Shown here: positions 17,057 through 24,820 of the stretch, piece by piece
How positions within the stretch are numbered: position 1 is the stretch's first letter
Layout: each line of letters begins with the position of its first letter
DNA from: GM7GCV1 sp965221105
Lineage (GTDB): Bacteria > Pseudomonadota > Gammaproteobacteria > Pseudomonadales > GM7GCV1
NCBI GenBank assembly: GCA_965221105.1
Contig: OZ244871.1
Coordinates: 682,001 to 746,000, forward strand
Direction of reading: 5' to 3'
DNA: 64,000 nucleotides
The notes under the pieces: model-generated
Seen by the model: the letters and a program-made list of their open reading frames with translations, nothing else
The model's database searches: none
What the model was told of the DNA's origin: nothing
Translations under genes and position numbers: made by a program

Positions 17057-17733
17057 TGCTGTCCATCCGAAACATGTACAAGTATTATCCTACTGCTTTG
17101 GGGCGAAAGTACGTATTTCGAAACGTGTCGCTTGAAGTTGCCGAGAAATCCAATATCGGCGTTCTGGGACTCAACGGATCAGGCAAGTCCACGCTGATCC
17201 GGCTGCTCAGCGGAAGCGAGTTTCCCAACCGTGGCGACATCAGAATCGAGGGGTCGGTATCCTGGCCGCTTGGACTCTCTGGTGGCGTTCAGGGGGCGTT
17301 GACTGGCCGGGAAAACGCGGAATTTGTCTGTACTATATACGGTGCAGACAACAAGGAAGTGTCCGAAAAACTTGAATTTATTAAAGATTTCTCAGAATTG
17401 GACGACTACTTCGAACTGCCTGTGAACTCCTACTCCAGCGGCATGAATTCGCGGCTGAAGTTCGCCATGAGCATGGCCTTCGATTTCGACGTGTACCTGA
17501 TTGACGAGCTGACAGCGGTCGGTGATGCCCGGTTTCGGGAGAAGAGCCGCCGGGCGCTGAAAGACAAGCACAAGCAGGCACACTACATCATGGTGTCACA
17601 TAACATCAACGAATTGATTTCCGAATGTGACTCACTGATTCTGCTTATCGAAGGCGAACTCAACCTCTATGGAGATATCCAGCAGGGACTGGCAGACTAC
17701 AAAAAACATATTCAGGTCGGTACGCTGCAGTAA
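17056..17733 (+). CDS. kpsT: Capsule export ABC transporter ATPase, KpsT-like
   Basis: A 225-residue ATPase. Walker A is GLNGSGKST (about 41-49), the signature region is NSYSSGMNSRLKFAMSMAF, Walker B is FDVYLIDELTAVGD, and the switch His lies in MVSHN. Lengths and motifs fit KpsT/CtrD. It should drive export through the permease. The start is fixed by the overlap with the permease stop and by MLSIRNMYKYYP, typical of the family. Confidence 0.93.
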   Translation: MLSIRNMYKYYPTALGRKYVFRNVSLEVAEKSNIGVLGLNGSGKSTLIRLLSGSEFPNRGDIRIEGSVSWPLGLSGGVQGALTGRENAEFVCTIYGADNKEVSEKLEFIKDFSELDDYFELPVNSYSSGMNSRLKFAMSMAFDFDVYLIDELTAVGDARFREKSRRALKDKHKQAHYIMVSHNINELISECDSLILLIEGELNLYGDIQQGLADYKKHIQVGTLQ

Positions 17734-17738
17734 TCGAA

Positions 17739-18902
17739 ATGGACATGACCCCTAAGCACAACGCACTGGTGTTTCTCGACAAACTTCGCCAGCTTGCTGA
17801 CACACTGCGTATCGGAGATGGCGTCTTCAGTTCCAGGCACCTCTTTTATCTTCTCGTCGCCGCACCTGCACTTCTCACCGCCATCTACCTCTGGGTGTTT
17901 TCCCCGGACCGCTATGTCAGCACGTCCCGTTTTGTTGTATACGATGCAGATATCGCACCTATTTCCAACGATATTTTTGCAACCTTGGGGCTCACCAACG
18001 GGCAGGAACGGAACGACCTGCATCTCCTGCAAGCCTTTCTGCTGTCGCCAGCACTGCTGGAAATTGTTGATGCAGAACTTGGGGTAAAAGAGCACTACGC
18101 ATCATCCTGGGATTTTATGTTCGGCATACACGAGCGCTCATCATTTGAAGACTTTATTGAGTACTTTCATCAGCGGACACACGTACATATCGATTCTGTG
18201 ACAGGGCTGGCTGAAATTCGTACTGAAGGTTTTGACCCGGAATTTTCGTTGGCACTCAACCAGGCACTGCTCAACGAAGGTGAACGGTTTATCAACGAGC
18301 TGAACCAAAACATTGCTGCAACGGAGATGCGCTACGCAGAGCAGGAAATGGCCAGGAGCCTGGCAATGCTGGAAGACGCGCAGTCCCGGCTCACTGCCTA
18401 CCAGTCGCAAACCAATCTGGCCAACCCCGAAGTCGAGGGCACCTCCATTATCACCATTGTCTACGAAATGGAGGTTTCCTTGGCTGAGGCAAAGGCTCAA
18501 TACAGGGAGACCCTGACCTACCTGAGCGCAGACTCTCCTCAGGCCAAAGCGCTGGAAGCACGGATCAGTTCACTTGAGCAACAGATTGCCGAAACCAAAT
18601 CCCGGTTAACCGGCACCCAATCAGACGGCATCAATCAGCTTGCTTTGGACTATCAGGAGCTTCAGCTTGACGTAGAGCTGGCAAAAATCGTGTACGAGAC
18701 ATCAATGAACGCTTTCGAACTCGCACGCAGCCAAAGCACCAAAAAGCTCAGGCACCTGCTCGTTGCAGCCGAACCTTCGCTTGCGGAGGTGGCTACTCTG
18801 CCGAAAAGAAGTTACTGGCTTGCCACCCTGAGCCTGATCTACATCTGCTTGTACAGTATTGCCATGCTTGCTCTGAGGTCAGTTGCTGAGCATCGAGAGT
18901 AA
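17739..18902 (+). CDS. kpsE: Capsule export inner-membrane adaptor, KpsE-like
   Basis: A 387-residue protein of the polysaccharide co-polymerase type 3 family. One transmembrane segment near 35-55 (LLVAAPALLTAIYLWVF) and one near the C-terminus (WLATLSLIYICLYSIAMLAL) flank a long periplasmic coiled coil (about 190-330, EQEMARSLAMLEDAQSRL, LEARISSLEQQIAE). RYVSTSRFVV follows the first segment as in KpsE/CtrB. It bridges the ABC transporter and the outer-membrane protein. It is the last gene of the operon; no glycosyltransferase or kpsS/kpsC gene follows. Confidence 0.9.
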   Translation: MDMTPKHNALVFLDKLRQLADTLRIGDGVFSSRHLFYLLVAAPALLTAIYLWVFSPDRYVSTSRFVVYDADIAPISNDIFATLGLTNGQERNDLHLLQAFLLSPALLEIVDAELGVKEHYASSWDFMFGIHERSSFEDFIEYFHQRTHVHIDSVTGLAEIRTEGFDPEFSLALNQALLNEGERFINELNQNIAATEMRYAEQEMARSLAMLEDAQSRLTAYQSQTNLANPEVEGTSIITIVYEMEVSLAEAKAQYRETLTYLSADSPQAKALEARISSLEQQIAETKSRLTGTQSDGINQLALDYQELQLDVELAKIVYETSMNAFELARSQSTKKLRHLLVAAEPSLAEVATLPKRSYWLATLSLIYICLYSIAMLALRSVAEHRE

Positions 18903-19100
18903 AGAAGATCAGAATCTACTCTTTATCAGGTACTTATCAGGTTGGTGAGAAATGCGAGTTGGGCATCGGAGGTAGGGTCGGGCTCCGAAAGCTCCTTGAG
19001 TGTATATTTAGGGTCCGCTTTAAGGATGTTCATCCAAAATTGGGGGGGGGCTTGGCTTGGGATCACCCCAACGAATGGCGCAGAGTTCAATACTACGCAC

Positions 19101-20333
19101 TCAAGCTACACGACGGCGGTCTCGCGCGGCCTGTCGAAAATCTCTTGCTCGCTCCGCGATTTCGTCGACTTTGGCCAATACCTGATCCAAACTGCCCGAT
19201 AGATCGAGAGGAAACATTTCCAGTTTCTTCCCCGAGTGACGCACGGTGTAACTGTGATGGTCCTTTCCATTGCCGTAGACCAGTATTCCGCCTGGGAGAT
19301 CAAGCGCGGTGACGTACGCGAGCAACTGATACAAATCGGAGTTCCGTACCCCGTCGTCCGCTCTTTTGTACTTTGCGTCGCCAACAAATACATATTTCTC
19401 ACCGTCCCACCACGTCAAATCGGGCTTTAAGGTGACTGAATTCTCAATATCCAGCGACTGGATCTCGCGCTCACCGAACCTCTCATACCCGCCAACGTCC
19501 AATGACAATCTCATAGCAACCGTTACGAACTCTTGAAAAAACCGGGTCATATTAACCATGAAGCCGGACGCACGAACCCTGCCTCGATTTGCCTCGAACA
19601 TTCGTTCCCGCAATATAAGTTGCGCCAGGGTAACCACGCTCCGGTAGTGCTCGTTGAGGCGGTCGAATTTCACGTCAGGCACAGCGCCTCGTGGGAACTC
19701 GACCTGTGAGACGTTGCCAAGCATTCGCGCAACCAGCGCTAGCTCCCTTGGCGCCTCTGGCAACATCAGTGGGCTGCCTCGAAGGCGCGAGGCCGCAGCC
19801 TTGACAAGTCGATTGGGCAATATGTCATCGGTAAACTCGTCGTACCTCACTTCGATCGGCAGCAGCACCCCGCTTCTCTGCCGAATCTGGTCATCCAGCC
19901 GTATCCGCCCACGCACTGCGTGCAAGGATTCCTCGGTCAACCGATAGCCCTGGAGCAATCCTCTGGAAAAACACCTCCGTGCGGCCGCCCCTAATGCAAG
20001 CGCGAGAGCATCTGGCAGCGCGGTATTTTCTTGAAAACCGAATTCGTCTTCCTGAAACTTGACCTTGCCAATGGTGTAGCACAGCAGCGAAATCATTTGC
20101 TTGATGGGTATCTTAGGTTTGATGCAAACCGAGCAACCCGCTGTCTCGAACACGCCAATGATTGTTCCCGGCGTGAGCGTGTATTCATCTTGAGTCCCCT
20201 TGACAGGTTCAATGACCAGCTCGATCTTAAGGTCGCTCCTGGCATCTAACAGTTCATCACGCTGCTCGACCGACAGACGGAGCTGTTCGCTTTTCTCGTT
20301 CTCTCGAAGATCAATCTCAATCCGTTTCATCAT
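19101..20333 (-). CDS. mcrC: McrC, nuclease subunit of the McrBC type IV restriction system
   Basis: About 410 residues. The N-terminal part (CSVCIKPKIPIKQMISLLCYTI) and middle match McrC. The C-terminal nuclease core has LKPDLTWW and YVFVGDAKYK, giving the PD-(D/E)xK site. It cuts DNA carrying modified cytosine when McrB translocates. The start Met lies inside the end of mcrB (about 17-base overlap), so the two are translated together. It ends close to a small run of nine G and the end of the capsule operon. Confidence 0.9.
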   Translation of the reverse strand: MMKRIEIDLRENEKSEQLRLSVEQRDELLDARSDLKIELVIEPVKGTQDEYTLTPGTIIGVFETAGCSVCIKPKIPIKQMISLLCYTIGKVKFQEDEFGFQENTALPDALALALGAAARRCFSRGLLQGYRLTEESLHAVRGRIRLDDQIRQRSGVLLPIEVRYDEFTDDILPNRLVKAAASRLRGSPLMLPEAPRELALVARMLGNVSQVEFPRGAVPDVKFDRLNEHYRSVVTLAQLILRERMFEANRGRVRASGFMVNMTRFFQEFVTVAMRLSLDVGGYERFGEREIQSLDIENSVTLKPDLTWWDGEKYVFVGDAKYKRADDGVRNSDLYQLLAYVTALDLPGGILVYGNGKDHHSYTVRHSGKKLEMFPLDLSGSLDQVLAKVDEIAERARDFRQAARDRRRVA

Positions 20334-22374
20334 CCCCTCGATCACCCACATTCGGCGCTTCCGCTGCCTGCGTCGAAACACCGCTACTCCCGGTATCCGC
20401 GTCAGTCTTCGCACCGGCCCTTAACGATTTCAACTCGAACTCTGCCGCTTTCTTGGAATCGCCGAAGAATTGTTCCACGACATAGGGCAACACCTCATGC
20501 CCCCAAATGCGCTTGACGTCCTCATCGTCGAGATCTTCACGCATAAAATAGCTTGGCCCAATGGCGGCTGCACTGCACTTCTTAAGCTTGTCGTTGGCAC
20601 TTGCAACCAGATCTGCCAGCCATTCGACCTTGCCGAGATTCTTGGTTTGCATCCACCGACCCAGCACACCACTGACTGGTTCCATGTGTGGGTCAAAGTT
20701 CACAAACGCAAACCTACGGCGTAACGCGAGGTCCACGAGCGCGATATTTCGATCAGCAGTATTCATGGTTCCAATGATGTAAAGGTTTGGAGGCATACTA
20801 AATAGTTCGTCCTCGTCCTTGTGGTACATCAGCCGTACAGGCTTTTCCCTGTATTCCAACAGGAAGTACAGTTCTCCCAGTACCTTGGCCAGGTTCCCCC
20901 TGTTGATTTCATCGACAATCAAAACGAACTTCGCATTGTCGCTGCTATCCCGTGCTCGCCGTGCTATGCGCAGAAGCGGTCCATCTTTGAGTTCGAACGT
21001 CGGCTGGCCGTCCCTAAGCGCCGGACGGTAACCGCGAACGAAATCCTCGTATGAATAGGACGGATGTAATTGGACAAGATCCCAGCATTCCTTGCTGGTG
21101 ACCAGATGTTCGACTAATTTCTGCGCTACGAATGTCTTGCCAGTACCAGGCGGGCCCTGAAAAATGACCTGTTTCTTGCTTTCAAGCAACGTCACGATAT
21201 TCCTGAGAAACTCTGCAGGAAGAAACAGGCGGGCAGCCAAGTCGTCGAGAGTATCTCCTTTTGGCGTCGGATCTTCAGGCCCTTCCGGAGTATCGCCAAT
21301 CAGCCTGAAGGTCGGCACGTAGGCTGCCTTGTCTTGAAAATCACTCGCTAGCTTGACTGCACGGCTGAATCCCCCAGCCTGTTTCCAATCTGCCTCAAGT
21401 TCTATTTCTGCCTTGTTGATCCAAACGACATGAATTCTTGCGTCTTCGTCCCAATTATTGAGATAGTCATCATCGTAGTTGTTCAGGTGAACGACACCGA
21501 TACCTCGCCCGATCGTGCCATATCGGGTGAGAATTATGTCGCCGGGCTTCGGCTCATTCAGGGGGTAATCCTTGCCGCCGCCAGTACTCTGGGGTCCTCC
21601 CGTTCGTACCCAGTTGTTCTCGTTGAACTCTTCCCACCAATCATCTTCGACATCTTTGACGTATCCGTAGACGCGAGTGTTCACCTGATAAAATTGTCTC
21701 TCCTCGTTTGCGAGTTTGTTCTTGCGCCAGTACGCGAAAAGATTAATCTCATGAAGGTCACAACCCGGAAATAATTCCCTAAGCTCTGCCAGCACCTGCC
21801 GATACTTTGCAAACTGGAATGGCTTGAGGTTAATCTCCGGAAGCAGAGGAGCCGTCGTGTTGTCATACGGTACGAACTCCGACGGATTGGTCAGGAAAAG
21901 CGTTTGAGTCAGATTTTTCCGTTTGACGCCTTTGACTTGCAATGCATCATTGAAATCCGATGCCTGTACATGATCGAGCCCTCTACGTGCACTGCGGAAC
22001 AGCCTCCACATCAAGTCGGGATTGCTTGTACCCTCCCCCCAAAGGAATAAAGTCGCCGCATTAGGCCGCGGTGTTGGAAATGTCCACGCTTCGGGCAAAT
22101 CGAATGCAGCGGGATCGTCCAGGCCGAACACTTCGCTTACGCTTGAGTATACGGGCTGCCGCAAATTCGTCGTATTGCGCTTTGCCAGCGTATAAATGAA
22201 CGAAAAGGGGTCGATTTCTTCGTCGGCCAGCACCAGCAACGGGAACGGGAACGACTTATTGCCGTTTGCCCAATTGACTTGTCTTACCTTCTTTGCCAGG
22301 TCACTCTTCTCGCCATCCGCGATGACCTGCGCAAGCGCTGAAAACCACGGAACCCAATCATAGATTACTTTCAC
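20317..22374 (-). CDS. mcrB: McrB, GTP-driven subunit of McrBC
   Basis: About 685 residues from a GTG that has CAGGAG six bases upstream; the open frame extends nine codons further. The N-terminal 220 residues are of the winged or helical kind found before McrB motors. About 228-345 (YGYVKDVEDDWWEEF, PGDIILTRYGTIGRGIGVV) looks like an EVE/PUA-like modified-base reader. The AAA+ GTPase follows: P-loop GPPGTGKT near 408, LIVDEINRGNLAKVLGE, and the McrB signature IIGTMNTADRN near 538. It assembles as a ring on methylated DNA with McrC. Confidence 0.9.
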   Translation of the reverse strand: MKVIYDWVPWFSALAQVIADGEKSDLAKKVRQVNWANGNKSFPFPLLVLADEEIDPFSFIYTLAKRNTTNLRQPVYSSVSEVFGLDDPAAFDLPEAWTFPTPRPNAATLFLWGEGTSNPDLMWRLFRSARRGLDHVQASDFNDALQVKGVKRKNLTQTLFLTNPSEFVPYDNTTAPLLPEINLKPFQFAKYRQVLAELRELFPGCDLHEINLFAYWRKNKLANEERQFYQVNTRVYGYVKDVEDDWWEEFNENNWVRTGGPQSTGGGKDYPLNEPKPGDIILTRYGTIGRGIGVVHLNNYDDDYLNNWDEDARIHVVWINKAEIELEADWKQAGGFSRAVKLASDFQDKAAYVPTFRLIGDTPEGPEDPTPKGDTLDDLAARLFLPAEFLRNIVTLLESKKQVIFQGPPGTGKTFVAQKLVEHLVTSKECWDLVQLHPSYSYEDFVRGYRPALRDGQPTFELKDGPLLRIARRARDSSDNAKFVLIVDEINRGNLAKVLGELYFLLEYREKPVRLMYHKDEDELFSMPPNLYIIGTMNTADRNIALVDLALRRRFAFVNFDPHMEPVSGVLGRWMQTKNLGKVEWLADLVASANDKLKKCSAAAIGPSYFMREDLDDEDVKRIWGHEVLPYVVEQFFGDSKKAAEFELKSLRAGAKTDADTGSSGVSTQAAEAPNVGDRGDDETD

Positions 22375-22394
22375 ATCAAACTCCTGGTAATAGG

Positions 22395-22610
22395 CAGCCA
22401 CACCTGAACGCCAGGATGGCCGTCAGCCGGTTATACAGGCTGACTGGCCTCGTGTACATCATCGGGTAAAAACCAACAAGCAGGCACTTGAACAGCAGGT
22501 GATTGCCTGGTGGATCATGATGATGACCCTGCTGGGACGACAGGTGCCGGACTGTGATCCGGAGCTGATGTTCACTGAGCTGGAACTGGACACTTGTGAT
22601 CATAATGACA
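22395..22610 (+). pseudogene. IS4/Tn5-type transposase tail, remnant
   Basis: With frame changes, the plus strand reads MAVSRLYRLTGLVYII, then QVIAWWIMMMTLLGRQVPDC and ELMFTELEL, which resembles the C-terminal helical part of an IS4-type transposase. It begins within the mcrB start region and ends at the run of C. It cannot be functional. Confidence 0.5.
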
Positions 22611-22632
22611 CCCCCCCCCCCCCCCCCCCCCC
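22611..22632 (+). repeat. Homopolymer run of 22 C
   Basis: Twenty-two consecutive C between two different transposase remnants. Runs this long are very rare in bacteria and are a likely spot of assembly error, a junction scar or slippage. Confidence 0.95.
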
Positions 22633-22709
22633 GCGTCGCTGCGCTCCGACGACTGTCCGTTGTACACCGGATCAGTTGTCCAGTTTAGGCCGGAATCACT
22701 GTCCAGTTT

Positions 22710-23127
22710 TACCGGAATACGCAGCTGTGAGATCGAGAAGCGGCAGTTCGATGATACTGAGGCCCTGCTCAAGTGCATGGCCTGTGATGCGGTGACGGCC
22801 TGGCGCGTGTTCGATCTGCAGCGGCGTGCCACGCACGAACCCGACACGCCCGCTCGGGAGGTCGTCGAACCTGAGGAGATCGCCACCTGTCAGCTGCTGC
22901 TGCACGATCTGTATCCGAAGATGCCGATCAGGGCACCACCTGATCTGAGCATCCGAGAGTATGTGGTGAACCTGGGCAGGCTGGCCGGCTTTCAGCCAAG
23001 CACAGGACAGCCGGTTCCCGGAACCAGGCTCCTCTGGCTCGGCACCACCGAGGTCATGGCTGGCATACGAACACTGAGGGCGCTCACAGCCGGAAAAATC
23101 ACTGTAGAGGACTGGGACTCTGGATGA
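22710..23127 (+). pseudogene. IS4/Tn5-type transposase, C-terminal remnant
   Basis: The frame gives IRSCEIEKRQFDDTEALLKCMA, AVTAWRVFDLQRRA, PDTPAREVVEPEEIATCQLL and VNLGRLAGFQPS, the C-terminal part of Tn5-like transposases after the catalytic Glu. The catalytic residues and N-terminal half are missing upstream of the C run. The natural end is at 23127. Confidence 0.8.
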
Positions 23128-23312
23128 TCACAACAACACTGCGTCATGTGTGGGGTGGTGATAGACCACTCACCCTGCGACGGCCAAGCTGCGCATGCGG
23201 TACGAGCTGCCTGAAAACAGGTGAAAACCGGCGTATGATCTCCCAAACAATGTACCAGAAAAAGGCCCGAGGTCAGGACGTCTGAATATAGTTCACCGGA
23301 ACTTTAATAGGG

Positions 23313-23753
23313 TTAGCTGAACTCACTTACCAGCAAGACCTCATCTGCGGACTCTGCTATAAGCTCACACGCCAAGTCCTGTTCCAGGTCGTAACCCACC
23401 ATTCTGCAATGATCAGATGTTAATCCATCGAAACTCAGCACCCTTAGGTCAGCTAAGTTGTATGTGTTCAAATGTTCTTTAAGCGCCCTATAGCTTCTGT
23501 GTGTAGCATAGCCATCACTGTCTTTCTTTTTTTCTACACGATTTGCTAAATGGATACCCCGCATTTTCTGTTGGAAATTGCCACCATGAAACCCTATCCA
23601 TTGCACAGATATTCCCGGAGGGTCCAGATTCTGCTCTGCAGGTTTAAGCCTGTAAGCTCCTGCATCAGGTCTGATGGGGCCCTGATCTGTTCTTAAGTGT
23701 CTGTTCCTAACGAAGCGGCAAATTTCCGCCTCATCACCTAATTCTATCCCCAA
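23313..23753 (-). CDS. Unknown protein, second gene of a two-gene unit
   Basis: A 146-residue soluble protein of no recognised family. It contains RNRHLRTDQGPIRPDAGAYRLKP and YNLADLRVLSFDGL, and ends in an acidic C-terminus. The start codon is TTG and overlaps the previous gene by ten bases, which suggests coupled translation. It is found only in the accessory region and could be a toxin, effector or partner of the upstream protein. There are no membrane segments and no catalytic motif that I can identify. Confidence 0.6.
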   Translation of the reverse strand: MGIELGDEAEICRFVRNRHLRTDQGPIRPDAGAYRLKPAEQNLDPPGISVQWIGFHGGNFQQKMRGIHLANRVEKKKDSDGYATHRSYRALKEHLNTYNLADLRVLSFDGLTSDHCRMVGYDLEQDLACELIAESADEVLLVSEFS

Positions 23754-24553
23754 AACAAAGTCTTCCCGTCATCAGGAATTAAACCCATCATTTGGCCCAC
23801 ACCTGAGAAACCCGCGGACTTTGTATATCTAGTCCGACCACTATCCGTGTATGGAATTGAGAAATAGTAACTGGTAGACGCACCCCGAAAAGTGATCACA
23901 CATCGAAACTCCTTTTTGCTCCACCATTCAGCACTAATATAGCCTTCATCGGTGATAGTTATTGATGCTTTTTGTGTAATGTTGTTCTCGGTAATAAATC
24001 GAGAAAAAAACCTCAGCGAAGCTAAAGAGAGCGGTTTTTGATCATCCCAATCTTCATTGGCAAGATCGCGGAGTTCGATTAGTCTCTCATAGTAGGCAGA
24101 GAGTAGATCACCATTTCGAATAACATCCTCTATAAAGCCATCCAGCCGTCTCTTTTCAGCGGCAAGACCAGAATACCTCCAAGCAGGATTTTCAATAGCG
24201 CCAAGAGTATGGTACGGATAAGTATCTCTGGAAAGATTACGTACCCAATCATTCTGTATAAACTCGTCTTGCTCAAAGAAATTCTGAAAGCTTTCGTCTA
24301 TATGAATCTGAAGCTCTCCTCCCAACGTGGAGATATACATATGCGATGAGGTATCAAAAAAACATTCTAGAGAAACTGAGCCTGACTTCGTATTTGCAGA
24401 GCCATCCTCCTGCGAAGCGGTAAACCTGTCAGTCTGCCGCGAGTGAGCAGCTTCACTAATCCTCATTAGAGGATGGAGATGATGCTTTGATACTGCTGTG
24501 GCATGCTGCTCACCAGCGATGGTAGCGATTTTTTCTAAGGTTCCCACTTTCAA
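23744..24553 (-). CDS. Unknown protein, first gene of a two-gene unit
   Basis: Up to 269 residues; the open frame begins at TTG and Met30 is another possible start. The middle is helical (DGFIEDVIRNGDLLSAYYERLIELRDLA); the C-terminal part is strand-rich (ASITITDEGYISAEWWS, RCVITFRG, STSYYFSIPY). The last region resembles small beta-sheet domains seen in antitoxin-like or immunity-like proteins, but no family is certain. It overlaps the gene at 23313-23753. The 270 bases upstream are A/T-rich and free of genes, so the promoter should lie there. Confidence 0.6.
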   Translation of the reverse strand: MKVGTLEKIATIAGEQHATAVSKHHLHPLMRISEAAHSRQTDRFTASQEDGSANTKSGSVSLECFFDTSSHMYISTLGGELQIHIDESFQNFFEQDEFIQNDWVRNLSRDTYPYHTLGAIENPAWRYSGLAAEKRRLDGFIEDVIRNGDLLSAYYERLIELRDLANEDWDDQKPLSLASLRFFSRFITENNITQKASITITDEGYISAEWWSKKEFRCVITFRGASTSYYFSIPYTDSGRTRYTKSAGFSGVGQMMGLIPDDGKTLFWG

Positions 24554-24820
24554 TTATTCTCTATTAATGTTCGTACCCCAAAACCCTAAATCCATAAATA
24601 TTGTTCAAGAAACTGTCTAATCATACGTTGAAGTATTTAAATGTGGAATTTGCAAAAATCATCTGACCAGCAAATTGTTGCCCGCACAAAATGCAAGAAA
24701 CCACCTTTTTGAAGATTTTTCGCAAAGATCAATCCTTAAAAATCAGATATAAGCTATTGATATTCAATATCGGCCTCGGATTTTATATTCAAGTTGCTGA
24801 TATGCAAAATCAAAGCATTA
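24554..24820. other. A/T-rich intergenic region with short palindromes
   Basis: Very A/T-rich, with GATATTCAATATC and other short inverted repeats. It lies downstream of the large operon and upstream of the two-gene unit, both on the minus strand, so it should hold a terminator for the first and a promoter for the second. No T-run hairpin is clear. Confidence 0.4.

Noticed and set aside
22660..22709. Start of a gene at 22660
   Set aside because: The reading before about 22710 does not resemble the transposase and follows the run of C; the part after it is a C-terminal fragment, so no real start exists here.
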